Shown: in pieces, positions 37,950-47,063 of the stretch
Numbering within the stretch: the first letter of the stretch is position 1
Layout: every line of letters begins with the position of its first letter
NCBI GenBank assembly: GCA_013816805.1
Contig: JACDDS010000011.1
Span: forward strand, 62,001 to 126,000
Direction of reading: 5' to 3'
Source of the DNA: Chitinophagales bacterium
Lineage (GTDB): Bacteria > Bacteroidota > Bacteroidia > Chitinophagales > UBA10324
Length of the DNA: 64,000 nt
The notes under the pieces: generated by a model
Databases searched by the model: none
What the model was told of the DNA's origin: nothing
Seen by the model: the letters and a program-made list of their open reading frames with translations, nothing else
Made by a program: the position numbers and the translations under genes

Positions 37950-40900
37950 GTCAACTGTTTTTGAATGTTAATTACCTGGTGAAAAGTTGGACCCGGGGCA
38001 CGAGAAGCAAATTTAAATTCACGTACCATATCACACTTTGAAAGCCCGGACTCACGCCGCAGCAATACTATGCTGTTAACCAGGAAGTGCGCCGTGTAGT
38101 CGATTAAATAAAATTCTGAAGTGGCACGGCTGAATTTTTCCTTATCCAACCCTTTTGCAATGGCAAGGTGCGGATGGAAGTGATTTTTTACCGCAAGCTT
38201 CAGTTCCTGTTTTAACTTTTTGCTGACCTCTGAAACTTCTTCCGGGTTAACAATTTTATTGAAGATTGTATGAGGTTTAAAATGGTCGAAGCCATCCAGC
38301 TTTAAATGAAAGGGCTCGCATCTTTCGCTCACTTTCGCAATGGCACGAACCATTTCGGGTTCCATGGTTTCACTCTGAAGAAAGTTACAAAGTATAATAT
38401 CGGGTTTGGAAGCAATGGCCTGGTAATGATCAAACTGACGGTGAAATCTTTTCTTCAGGGATTCAATCTCCTGCCTGATGTGCGGAGGCGGGGCAATTAC
38501 CAGCAGGTATTCATATTGTTTGGAAGAGGGAACTACTACCGGCATGGCTATTGGATCGGGCTTTGAACGTGCAATCGACTCTGCATCATTTTCATACATC
38601 ACATAATCGAGCTTTTGCATTTCGACTACATCGATGCTGTAAAATCCAAAGTCTTCCACCACCTTTCCTTTTATCCAATAACAACCCTTTCCCCGAAAGG
38701 GAAATCTTTTTGTGATATCGGGAAAATGAGTAGTGTCGAAGAAGAACCCGTCTTTATCAAGGAAGGTACCGAACATCATTACTTCACCCTTAATGGTGGT
38801 TGTGGGCTTATAAGTAACATAGTACCCCATTATTTCTACTGCCCTTCCATGATTGATTTTCAACCTGGCAGCCACCAATTCACTTTGCAGGGGCTGTTTT
38901 ATAAGTGTGAATGGCGGGCAGAGAGGAAAACCAAGGATTTCTATTTCATCCCTTGCATCTTCAAAAGGATCATTATATAATTCAGGCAATAAAAAATTCT
39001 TATATCCATTATCAAATAATTCCTTTCGTGCTGTAGATCTCTTTTTACTTCCTATTACTGTATAAATATCCCACAGTAATTGTTTTTTTGTTCTTCCTGT
39101 AAAGCTAAATGCACCAACCCTGATAAGGAGCCGAAGCTGCTCTGCTGCAATAGAAACACGGTTCATGAAATCAACTAAATCTTTAAAGCCTCCATACGTT
39201 TTTCGTTCTTTCAAAATGGCTTCCACTGTTTTTTCTTCCAGCTCTGCCATATGTGTAAATCCTAAAAAAATATCTTTACCATACACCGTTGTAACGCAGT
39301 CACTTTTATTAATGTCGGGTGCATGAATGGCGGCACCTGACATGCGCGCCTCGTGAACGTAATATTCTGTACGGTAAAATCCGCCAAAGTTGTTAATCAC
39401 ACCTACCATAAATTCGATGGGATAATAGGCTTTCAGAAACATGCTTTGGTAGCTTTCCACAGCAAAAGACGCGGAATGCCCTTTAGCAAAGGCATAGCCT
39501 CCAAAGCTTTCAATTTCGCGCCATACTTCATTCGTTAATGCGTCAGGATAGTTTTCCTTCTTACAGTTTGTGAAAAACGTCTGCCTGATCTTTTGAAACT
39601 CCGCACGGCCCCGGTATTTTCCACTCATTCCCCTTCGCAGCATATCCGCCTCGCCCAGAGTAAGCTTTGCAAAATAGTGGGCTACTTTAATCACATCTTC
39701 CTGGTACACCATTACTCCAAAAGTGTCCGGCATTATTTTCCAAAGCTCGGGGATAGATTCTTTCTGGCCGTGAAGCGGATCATGAAAGCGGCGGATATAT
39801 TCGCGCATCATACCGCTGCGGGCCACACCGGGCCGTATGATAGAGCTTGCGGCTACAAGATCCAGGTAAGTCTTTGCACATAGCTTTGCAAGCAATCCCC
39901 GCATAGCCGGAGATTCTACGTAAAAGCAGCCGATCAGTTTTGCATTGGTAAGGTGCCACTCCACTTTCTTATCTTCTTTAAACCGTTTTACATCGTGGAT
40001 ATCAATTTCTTCATTCCTGTTTTTTTTAATGATCTCTACTGCTTCCTTTATATGACCCAAGCCACGCTGACTGAGAATATCAAACTTTGCAAAGCCCACG
40101 TCTTCCGCCTCCAGCATGCTGAACTGAGCGAGGGGAAATCCTTTAGGTGGATTGCTTAATGCAGTATAATAGGTGATCGGTTTATCTGAAATCAAAATGC
40201 CCCCTGCATGAATGCTGAGGTGGTTGGGAAAATCATGGATGCCCCGGCTGTATTGATAGATGAGCCTGATGATGTCATCGTCGGTTTCAGGAAACTCTTG
40301 CGGATCAAGAAGGCCATCAATCTGTGCTTTTGGCAAGCCAAATACCTTTCCCAATTCACGCACTACAGCATTGGCCTGAAAGGTACTGTAGGTTCCTAAA
40401 AGCGCCGTATGGTTTTCCCCGTATTTTTTGAAGATGTATTTAATAATCTCATCACGGTCTTTCCAGGAAAAATCTATATCAAAATCCGGAGGGTTAATGC
40501 GTGATGGGTTAATAAACCGCTCGAAATAAAGATCAAGGTCAATAGGATCTACATCCGTTATTTTAAGTAAATAGGCAACTATTGAATTGGCGCCACTGCC
40601 TCTTCCCACATAAAAAAAATTCCGTAAGCGCGCGTGCTTTACAATATCCCAGTTGATTAAAAAGTAAGAGGTAAACTGCTTTTCCTTAATCAGGTCAATT
40701 TCTTTTTTAAACCGCTCGCGGATCTTTTCATTAGCATTGGGATAGCGGTACTGCATGGTCTCTTCACACTCATTAAGTAATAATTCCTCATCACTCTTTT
40801 CGCTTCCCGTAAAAAACTTTTTGTTTTTATATTGCTCAAACTGAAAATCAATCACGTCGCATTTCAGGAGTAATTCCTCTGTGTTTCGGATGATCACCGG

Positions 40901-41590
40901 CCAGGAAGAAAATATTTTTTTTAACTCTTCTTCCGGAACCATTATTTCATCCGGTGCTGCCTGTTCATTTAGCGGAAGCTTGCTCAGTAATGTATTGTTA
41001 TCGATAGCGCGTAAAAGGCGGTGAATATTAAAATCTGATTTATTCCTGAATGTAACAGGGGCGAGGATCACCAACCTATCAGGTTGGTTTTTCCAGGGTG
41101 AAAAAGGAAGGCGGGTAAGGTCGCCCGGTTTAATACCTATAAATTCATTTTCTTTCAGGGGCAAGCGTGAAGCGGACAAATCTCCTCCATCACGCCGTGG
41201 CTGCGCTATTTGCAATGATGCAAAAGGATAGATTACAAATGCATTCTCAAGCGCAGGTGCACGGGCGGGAATTATTGCTTCCCTGCCGGTTAATCCGGGT
41301 TCGGCTTCCTGCAGGCACTTAGAAAGAAACTGGTTTAATTCATGAAAACCAGTATGGTTTTTTGCAATGCCAACAAAATGCTGCTGCATTCCATTTCTGA
41401 AGTCAATGCCTGCTACAGGTGTTACAGGATAGTTTTTCGCATGACGATGGAAATCTATAATGGCGGACGTATTATTAATGTCGGTCAACACGAGCTTTTG
41501 CACGCCTTTCGCAGCGGCCTCCTTTAGCAAAGCCTCAGGACTCATGGTTCCGAACTTGAAGCTGTAATAGGTATGGCAGTTGAAAAACAT
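37946..41590 (-). CDS. dnaE: DnaE-type DNA polymerase III alpha fused to a 2'-5' RNA ligase-like (2H) domain
   Basis: This is a 1214-residue C-family polymerase, probably the second, translesion-type DnaE of the genome. An N-terminal PHP domain (about 1-110) lacks key metal ligands: it has NCHTYYS in place of HxHSxYS, and LTDINN in place of TDHG. The polymerase core has GRGSGANSIVAYLLKITD near 329, the PDFDIDF aspartates D369, D371 and D373, and the third aspartate D504 in AKFDIL. FGGYAFAKGHSASFA is near 696, and an OB-like domain is near 915-995. Beyond residue 1024 comes an extra domain (YEYLLVIAPPPHIRQEIESL) with histidines in FKPHTIF (H1107) and HPHLAIA (H1141), the two-histidine pattern of 2H phosphoesterases. 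It precedes the S24 regulator with an ATGA overlap. Confidence 0.88.
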   Translation of the reverse strand: MFFNCHTYYSFKFGTMSPEALLKEAAAKGVQKLVLTDINNTSAIIDFHRHAKNYPVTPVAGIDFRNGMQQHFVGIAKNHTGFHELNQFLSKCLQEAEPGLTGREAIIPARAPALENAFVIYPFASLQIAQPRRDGGDLSASRLPLKENEFIGIKPGDLTRLPFSPWKNQPDRLVILAPVTFRNKSDFNIHRLLRAIDNNTLLSKLPLNEQAAPDEIMVPEEELKKIFSSWPVIIRNTEELLLKCDVIDFQFEQYKNKKFFTGSEKSDEELLLNECEETMQYRYPNANEKIRERFKKEIDLIKEKQFTSYFLINWDIVKHARLRNFFYVGRGSGANSIVAYLLKITDVDPIDLDLYFERFINPSRINPPDFDIDFSWKDRDEIIKYIFKKYGENHTALLGTYSTFQANAVVRELGKVFGLPKAQIDGLLDPQEFPETDDDIIRLIYQYSRGIHDFPNHLSIHAGGILISDKPITYYTALSNPPKGFPLAQFSMLEAEDVGFAKFDILSQRGLGHIKEAVEIIKKNRNEEIDIHDVKRFKEDKKVEWHLTNAKLIGCFYVESPAMRGLLAKLCAKTYLDLVAASSIIRPGVARSGMMREYIRRFHDPLHGQKESIPELWKIMPDTFGVMVYQEDVIKVAHYFAKLTLGEADMLRRGMSGKYRGRAEFQKIRQTFFTNCKKENYPDALTNEVWREIESFGGYAFAKGHSASFAVESYQSMFLKAYYPIEFMVGVINNFGGFYRTEYYVHEARMSGAAIHAPDINKSDCVTTVYGKDIFLGFTHMAELEEKTVEAILKERKTYGGFKDLVDFMNRVSIAAEQLRLLIRVGAFSFTGRTKKQLLWDIYTVIGSKKRSTARKELFDNGYKNFLLPELYNDPFEDARDEIEILGFPLCPPFTLIKQPLQSELVAARLKINHGRAVEIMGYYVTYKPTTTIKGEVMMFGTFLDKDGFFFDTTHFPDITKRFPFRGKGCYWIKGKVVEDFGFYSIDVVEMQKLDYVMYENDAESIARSKPDPIAMPVVVPSSKQYEYLLVIAPPPHIRQEIESLKKRFHRQFDHYQAIASKPDIILCNFLQSETMEPEMVRAIAKVSERCEPFHLKLDGFDHFKPHTIFNKIVNPEEVSEVSKKLKQELKLAVKNHFHPHLAIAKGLDKEKFSRATSEFYLIDYTAHFLVNSIVLLRRESGLSKCDMVREFKFASRAPGPTFHQVINIQKQLT

Positions 41591-41632
41591 GATAGGATTA
41601 GTACTTGCGACAGTGTCTTGCCGGATGATTAC

Positions 41633-41659
41633 ATTACAATCTTTATTACAGATTGCAAT
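41633..41659 (-). promoter_or_regulatory. Inverted repeat, possible operator of the dnaE/S24 operon
   Basis: ATTACAATCT (41633-41642) and AGATTGCAAT (41650-41659) form a 10-bp inverted repeat with one mismatch and a 7-nt spacer. It lies 43-69 bp upstream of the dnaE start, where a repressor of the CI/LexA type would bind. The link to the S24 regulator is inference from position and symmetry. Confidence 0.45.
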
Positions 41660-41759
41660 TTAATCATTATTCTAAAACTAACAATGCAGGGTGATATAAA
41701 TAAGGCAACACTTCATCACTGCAAAAGGTATCACTGCAAAATTATAATCAATATAAAAG

Positions 41760-41793
41760 AATAAGCCGGTTCATCATGCTGAACCGGCTTATT
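41760..41793 (-). terminator. Strong intrinsic terminator-like hairpin
   Basis: ATAAGCCGGTTCA (41761-41773) pairs perfectly with TGAACCGGCTTAT (41780-41792) around a 6-nt loop, plus one more A-T pair. It starts 21 bp beyond the stop of the T9SS gene, which it probably terminates. On the minus strand it is followed by CTTTTATATT. Confidence 0.8.
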
Positions 41794-41813
41794 TCAAAAT
41801 TTTCTCTAATAAA

Positions 41814-42794
41814 TCAGAGCTTTAAAAACTGTGACTGCAGTTTTTGGGTTGAAGAGAGCACGGTGATCAAATATATTCCTTTTGCAAAGCCGCTCAGGTC
41901 TAAAGCATCCTCATTGGAAAATAGATTTTTTGAATAAAGAATTTGACCCAGTGAATTAGAAATTATCAGCTTTCCTTCCTTTTCCGGCATTGCCACATTT
42001 ATTGTATTCGAGGCAGGATTGGGATATACTTTCAACTGGCTTCCTCCATCATCTGCAGCACCAACGATCACGCTTCCTTTACATTGATGCGATACTTCTA
42101 CCTTAACCTTATTGCTGGATACAATGCCGCAATCATCTGCAACGTTGCACCGGTACGTTCCTGGTTGAGCTGCCGAATACGAATTGTTTGTTTCCCCGGG
42201 AATTGAAGCATTATTTCTTTTCCACTGATAGCCTGTTGCATTATTGACGGATACCGATAGAACAACAGATTCACCTTCACAAAGAGAAGTTGTTCCATTA
42301 GTGGTAACTGTTGCTACACATTGGTTGGATATTAAAGATGCACAATGATCCCATCTTGCCGGATAGGAAGCATCGTAACCAGGAATTATAATTGCCCGGT
42401 TATAACCGCCAAATCCATCCGGTAAACCACAGTTCGCATTTAAAAACGTTGCGCCGGGATTGCCTTCACTGTAATCGGTATAATTGTCGTTCCATATATC
42501 ATTTCGTACAAATAAGAACTGCAGGGTTTCGCCGGCTGAAGATGAAGGAAAGTCCACATCAATGGAATACGTTGAAAAACTGTCGAGTGTCAATTGGCTT
42601 CCGGGAGCATCCGGTTGCCAGTCGGATTGAATGGTGGTTGATCCGGCAGAGGCAAAAGTGCCAGCAATATGCATACCACCTGGCCCAATATTAATTCCCT
42701 TCATGTCTACTGCAAAAGTGATGGTAACCTGCGAAAAGCCGAAGGAGCTGATGAGGAAGAATGCTCCCATTAAAAATGTCTTTTTTGTTTGCAT
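41814..42794 (-). CDS. Exported T9SS type A sorting domain protein with Ig-like domain
   Basis: This cell-surface protein of 326 residues has a signal peptide (cleavage after GFSQ, near residue 21). A beta-sandwich follows (about 22-155), beginning VTITFAVDMKGINIGPGGMH, a pattern seen in secreted carbohydrate-binding-like domains. Then comes an Ig-like domain (about 160-235: CEGESVVLSVSV, GYQWKRNNASIPG, PGTYRCNVADDCG). The end is a T9SS type A sorting domain (LKVYPNPASNTINVAMPEKE and a final LQSQFLKL). Ligand unknown. It faces away from the dnaE operon and ends at a strong hairpin. Confidence 0.87.
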   Translation of the reverse strand: MQTKKTFLMGAFFLISSFGFSQVTITFAVDMKGINIGPGGMHIAGTFASAGSTTIQSDWQPDAPGSQLTLDSFSTYSIDVDFPSSSAGETLQFLFVRNDIWNDNYTDYSEGNPGATFLNANCGLPDGFGGYNRAIIIPGYDASYPARWDHCASLISNQCVATVTTNGTTSLCEGESVVLSVSVNNATGYQWKRNNASIPGETNNSYSAAQPGTYRCNVADDCGIVSSNKVKVEVSHQCKGSVIVGAADDGGSQLKVYPNPASNTINVAMPEKEGKLIISNSLGQILYSKNLFSNEDALDLSGFAKGIYLITVLSSTQKLQSQFLKL

Positions 42795-43015
42795 AAAATG
42801 TAATTTTAGTTGAAGAGTATTAATAGTATTATACTTCGTGAATTAACTGCAGTTTATCAACCATTCAATCAGGTTGAAGAATGATGAATTAGTGAATTCT
42901 GCTAACTAAAAGGGTTGCTCCATTTCTTAGACAAAACGAATATACTTCCGGCAGAAGCAAAAAGCAAGTGATTCTAAATATATTTAAAACATTTATATCA
43001 ATAGGATATGAATAC

Positions 43016-44527
43016 CTATTTCAATAAATCTTCTTTTGATTTTGGCTTTTTATCAATCAGCCACTCAAAATTTTTTAATCGTGATTCTTCGGCAGGAAAT
43101 TGATCAAGGGGAAAGAACGTAGCATCTGGCTGTGTAATAAAATAGATTCGATCCACCTTTTTGTCTTCAAAATGAATGGTGATATTGCTGCAAACAGCTT
43201 TATTTACACCAATAAACCGGGAGCTGTCATCTTTAGCATAATAGACACTTTCTCCATTACCAATGCATTCCATCTTTCTCAATTCACCTTTGTCAAAGTA
43301 GCCATACATATTTTTGCCCTGCACCTGGTTAAATAATTCCGCCACAGTTGAATCGGCCTGGTTCGCAGCAAATGCATTTTGAATCAGCTCCATTTTGTAC
43401 AATGTTTTGTTTCGAAGCTGAAACCACATAGTATCTGCAGTCAGCTGGTTGTTATCGACCCACAATGCTGGGTTACGGAAGAGGCGAAATGTAGAGTCGG
43501 TATCGCTGTAGCTTATGGAATCGCAAATGCCCTGCAGGTCACTTTTGAAAATTTTTACATGATGATAGGCATATATGCTTCGATACTTATCGGAAGAGTC
43601 TAAGGTGGTATAAAAAGTATCTGCCCTCATGTACATTGAATCGGTATCCATTACTGCAACCATGAGCGGATGTCCAGTAGCTAAAACAGTTTTATGCTTA
43701 TCAAAATATTCTGCAAAGTTCCCGGTAAGAGTAACCTGCGAAGAGCTATCTACCATTTTCATTTTGGATCTGGCGAAGCCAAACCCGTTTATACGTTCAT
43801 AATAAATAGTATCTGCACTAAGAGCTTGTGGGGGCCGTACTAACCGCGCATGTTTTTCAAACTGAGCGATATCGTCCGCCGTATTATAATAGCCTCCTTC
43901 ACAATACACATTAAATGAATCGCCCGTGATGGTAGTCGGGCTTAAAAAAAAAGCCGTTTTGCTGTTTACATTATATCTCAGCGTATCGGTGTTCAATATG
44001 TAGTCAGGGTGGGCAAGCTTCACATCTTTTTTAAAATAGACATCCCCTGTAGTTGCGAAATAATAGCCGTGATTGCTTGTGAGCACAGCACTGTCATTCA
44101 CTATAGTTCCCTGCTGCAGGTAGGATGCGATACGGGTATTTAGATCGTAATTAAGTACCTCCGTGGTGAGCACCATGTGTGTATTGGTCAGCCGTACGTT
44201 TTTTGTCAGCTGTGCCATCTTACTATTTCCGTCGTAGTGGAGCTGATCACCATAGATATTAATGGTATCTGCTTGCTTGATATGGACGTTGCCGGTGGCA
44301 TCTACCACGTTTTTTTCCTGATCGAAATCGGCATTATCGCAAATGAGGGTTACATCCCTTTGCTGAAGTACTACATTACCCACCAGGTGCTTTGCTTTAC
44401 TTCCTGAAGCTTCATTGTAGGTTAGAGCATCTGCATTCGTTATAGTGATGGGTTCTCCCTGCTGCGCAGCCACCCTGGTACCATATACAATAAGAAACAA
44501 TCCCAGCCAACCCTTAGTCAATACCAT
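43016..44527 (-). CDS. OstA/LptA-like periplasmic protein
   Basis: The 503-residue protein has a signal peptide (MVLTKGWLGLFLIVYGTRVA, cleaved near residue 22) and repeated beta-jellyroll strands of the OstA/LptA type. Several repeat units begin with D-A-D/T-L-x-Y or ADTIYYE-like patterns (NADALTYNEASG, NTDTLRYNVNSKT, LSADTIYYERING, LTADTMWFQLRNK). LptA proteins bridge lipopolysaccharide across the periplasm; this one is longer than LptA (about 180) and typical of the Bacteroidota OstA-like family. It lies 75 bp downstream of the MlaD-like gene, so both probably belong to an envelope lipid transport operon. Confidence 0.87.
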   Translation of the reverse strand: MVLTKGWLGLFLIVYGTRVAAQQGEPITITNADALTYNEASGSKAKHLVGNVVLQQRDVTLICDNADFDQEKNVVDATGNVHIKQADTINIYGDQLHYDGNSKMAQLTKNVRLTNTHMVLTTEVLNYDLNTRIASYLQQGTIVNDSAVLTSNHGYYFATTGDVYFKKDVKLAHPDYILNTDTLRYNVNSKTAFFLSPTTITGDSFNVYCEGGYYNTADDIAQFEKHARLVRPPQALSADTIYYERINGFGFARSKMKMVDSSSQVTLTGNFAEYFDKHKTVLATGHPLMVAVMDTDSMYMRADTFYTTLDSSDKYRSIYAYHHVKIFKSDLQGICDSISYSDTDSTFRLFRNPALWVDNNQLTADTMWFQLRNKTLYKMELIQNAFAANQADSTVAELFNQVQGKNMYGYFDKGELRKMECIGNGESVYYAKDDSSRFIGVNKAVCSNITIHFEDKKVDRIYFITQPDATFFPLDQFPAEESRLKNFEWLIDKKPKSKEDLLK

Positions 44528-44602
44528 TTTTTAATAATTCATATAAAAGGAATAATTCTGCTCTTCAAATAACGATTTAACAGTAAAATATTTTATTAAA
44601 AA

Positions 44603-45592
44603 TCAATGAGCAGGCGGCGGTGCAGAAGCGGGCTTATCTTTTTTTCCGAATACCGAGATCCTAACGTACCTGCCAGGGTTTGCTTTCAGGTCATAAAGCA
44701 GCGCATCCAATGATTTTGCGGAGGCATTCAGGTTATTATACAGGCTGTCGTTGTTCACCAGTAAGCCCATGGATCCTTGTCCGTCATTGATCTTTTGAAT
44801 TACATCCCCAGCCTGAAGCAAAACTTGCTTCGCATTATTGATAGTGGCAGTGATATCGCTCCTGCGTATGGAATCGCTGATTGCAGAAAGATTTGATAAT
44901 AAAGCAGTGATATTATCCTGGTGTTTATTAAGGTTGGAGGTGAGAGATTCGATATTTGCAAATATCTTATTGAGCCTGCTTACATTATCCACCATTACAT
45001 CGTTCACCTTTGCCGTAGTCTGATCCAGGTTATTAAGTGTGCTCTGAATGCTTTTAATACTCTTCTGAAGATTGGCTTTTGCCTCATCGTTGAATACTGC
45101 TTTTACTACCATTACCACTGAATCAAGTGAATTCATCAGATTTTCGGCCTTTGCTTTAATAGGTGCAAGCTCTGCCTGCACTGATTCCTTAATACCTCCC
45201 TGGACCTTTGAAGGTATCGTATCACCTTTATTATAATAGTCAGTAGATTTGGAAAATTCAAGCTGCACAATCTTAGTTCCAAGAAGGTCAGGGCTTGTAA
45301 TGATGGCAGTACTTCCCTTCGGAATTTTAATTACCGGATCTACTGCAATCGTTACCATGATATCGAGGCTGGAATCCCTCACCAGCTGCAAATTCTGAAC
45401 GTGACCTACGTTCATACCATTCACACGCACATGGTTGGGAACTACCAGCCCGTCCACCCGCTCATATCTTGCATAATAGATATCCTGTTTGCTAAAAATA
45501 GGGTTTCCTTTAAGCAGGTTGTATCCAAGTATCAGGAGCACAATAGACACCGCAGCAAAAATTCCCACCTTGGTTTCATTAGATACTTTCAA
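44603..45592 (-). CDS. MlaD/MCE-family protein
   Basis: This is a membrane-anchored MCE protein, the lipid-carrying part of a Mla-type ABC importer. The start is placed at TTG 45592, giving KVSNETKVGIFAAVSIVLLI, the usual beginning with a signal-anchor helix. The open frame extends upstream to 45631 with no better start. The MCE domain spans about residues 35-115 (YYARYERVDGLVVPNHVRVN, GSTAIITSPDLLGTKIVQLE). A long helical region follows (about 140-300), with many regularly spaced hydrophobic residues typical of the MCE tunnel. It precedes the OstA-like gene. The ATPase and permease partners are not in this window. Confidence 0.9.
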   Translation of the reverse strand: MKVSNETKVGIFAAVSIVLLILGYNLLKGNPIFSKQDIYYARYERVDGLVVPNHVRVNGMNVGHVQNLQLVRDSSLDIMVTIAVDPVIKIPKGSTAIITSPDLLGTKIVQLEFSKSTDYYNKGDTIPSKVQGGIKESVQAELAPIKAKAENLMNSLDSVVMVVKAVFNDEAKANLQKSIKSIQSTLNNLDQTTAKVNDVMVDNVSRLNKIFANIESLTSNLNKHQDNITALLSNLSAISDSIRRSDITATINNAKQVLLQAGDVIQKINDGQGSMGLLVNNDSLYNNLNASAKSLDALLYDLKANPGRYVRISVFGKKDKPASAPPPAH

Positions 45593-45932
45593 AAATTTTT
45601 TTAAGTGAGCAAAAGTAAAATTTAATAACAATGTTTAGCTAGCTGCTGTCTTCTTTAAAATATAGTAAGGGCTGGTCAACAAACAGGCGTGACTTCTTTG
45701 AACGTTTACTTTGATTCTATAATGTAAGGAGATACATTTTATTTTTTTACACTTAGTGAAATTTCATTGTAATTCAGCTAAAGGCTTTGGGCCCGAAAGA
45801 CTACTATTCTTCAGGAAGCATCCAACCCTTAACTTCCTGAATTAAGTAAAATAAAAGTAATATTATCAGTAACTTAAACAGAGATTTATACATTCGAATA
45901 TTTGCTTTCTTAACCTTTCAAAATAACTGTCC
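45593..45932. other. Intergenic region between divergent genes
   Basis: This 340-bp stretch separates the MlaD gene (minus) from the secreted MBL-fold gene (plus), so both promoters should lie here. I see no convincing hairpin, repeat or perfect -7 box in it. Confidence 0.5.
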
Positions 45933-47063
45933 ATGAAAACAACTTATACCCTTTTATTTGTATCCCTTTTCATTAGTTTGTCACTGAGTTTGCGTGCGCA
46001 AAACATCACATTAGGTAAAGAGCAAATTATCAGGGACTCCTTTTATGTTGTGCATAGTGGGGAAGGAAATAATACTTTAACCGGACTATCCAATATCTAT
46101 CTCATCAAAGGGAAAAATGATACAGTTTGGATCTTCGGCGCGGGGTATGGGAATAAAAACGGAACGGTACCACCGTCGTATCCCTTGAGTGATATAGCCT
46201 ATTATGGTCGGGTTACGGCTTACCGCAATGCCATTGATGATGCCCGCATAACGGATACCATCATTCATTCCAATTTCGGAATTAGCAAATCCAGCGCAAA
46301 GCTTATGTTTATAACTCCACATGGTCATTTGGATCATATAAATATGGAATTCCTGTCATCGCTTTGCGACAGTCTTGGATACAATCGAAATGCATTGAAT
46401 ATTTTTGTACATGGAAATGATTACAAGCTGGCATCGTGCAATAAGCCCTATTGCGGAGATACCCTGCATCCACAAGATCCAAATAACCCTTATTTCGGTG
46501 CTCCATTCGATGTGCCATGGAATAACACTTATATAAAAAAATTCAAAAAACTTGGAGCATCGAAAGATTCATGCAACCAGGTTGTTAAGACCTTTACATC
46601 TGTGCTGGGAACCTGTTATGTAGTGAAAGGCAAGTCAGTCGCCAACGGAGGCCACACAGATGGAACTGTAAACCTTGACAATCCAAGTCATAAATTTCGT
46701 ATTGATGGCGCCGGTGCGGGAACACAGTGCCGGGTCGATCCTTCGTGGATAATATATCACATTCATGGCAACCTGCCGGGCAATTTAGCAGTGAGCCGTT
46801 TATCGCCTCCAAAAGAAAAAAATGAATTTGTAAAAGTTTTTCCAAATCCTTCCCGCGATGAGCTCAACTTTCTGTTAAGCTCAGAGCTTGAGAATGGTAA
46901 TATTGCAGTTTATGATGCTTTCGGAATTAGAAAAGTTGCCTTTACCCTATCCGCAGGTATGAGTAAAAAAATTTCGTGTGGTCAATGGCCACGTGGTTTT
47001 TATTCCATCGTATTTAGCAATGGGAATAATATAAGGAGCGAAAAGATCGTACTAATTGAATGA
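45933..47063 (+). CDS. Exported MBL-fold protein with T9SS sorting domain
   Basis: This is a secreted metallo-beta-lactamase-fold protein of 376 residues. The signal peptide ends near SLRAQ (residue 23). The zinc motif is TPHGHLDHINMEF, with H130, H132, D134 and H135. A second histidine is H241 in NGGHTDGT, and a third is H276/H278 in IYHIHG. The C-terminus (about 300-376) is a T9SS type A sorting domain (VKVFPNPSRDELNFLLSSEL, GFYSIVFSNGNNIRSEKIVL). The protein is rich in Cys pairs (CNKPYCGD), fitting an extracellular enzyme. The substrate is unknown. Confidence 0.85.
   Translation: MKTTYTLLFVSLFISLSLSLRAQNITLGKEQIIRDSFYVVHSGEGNNTLTGLSNIYLIKGKNDTVWIFGAGYGNKNGTVPPSYPLSDIAYYGRVTAYRNAIDDARITDTIIHSNFGISKSSAKLMFITPHGHLDHINMEFLSSLCDSLGYNRNALNIFVHGNDYKLASCNKPYCGDTLHPQDPNNPYFGAPFDVPWNNTYIKKFKKLGASKDSCNQVVKTFTSVLGTCYVVKGKSVANGGHTDGTVNLDNPSHKFRIDGAGAGTQCRVDPSWIIYHIHGNLPGNLAVSRLSPPKEKNEFVKVFPNPSRDELNFLLSSELENGNIAVYDAFGIRKVAFTLSAGMSKKISCGQWPRGFYSIVFSNGNNIRSEKIVLIE

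Noticed and set aside
38306-41527. Several plus-strand open frames of 60-121 codons
   Set aside because: All are antisense to the continuous 1214-residue DnaE-type gene and show no domain.
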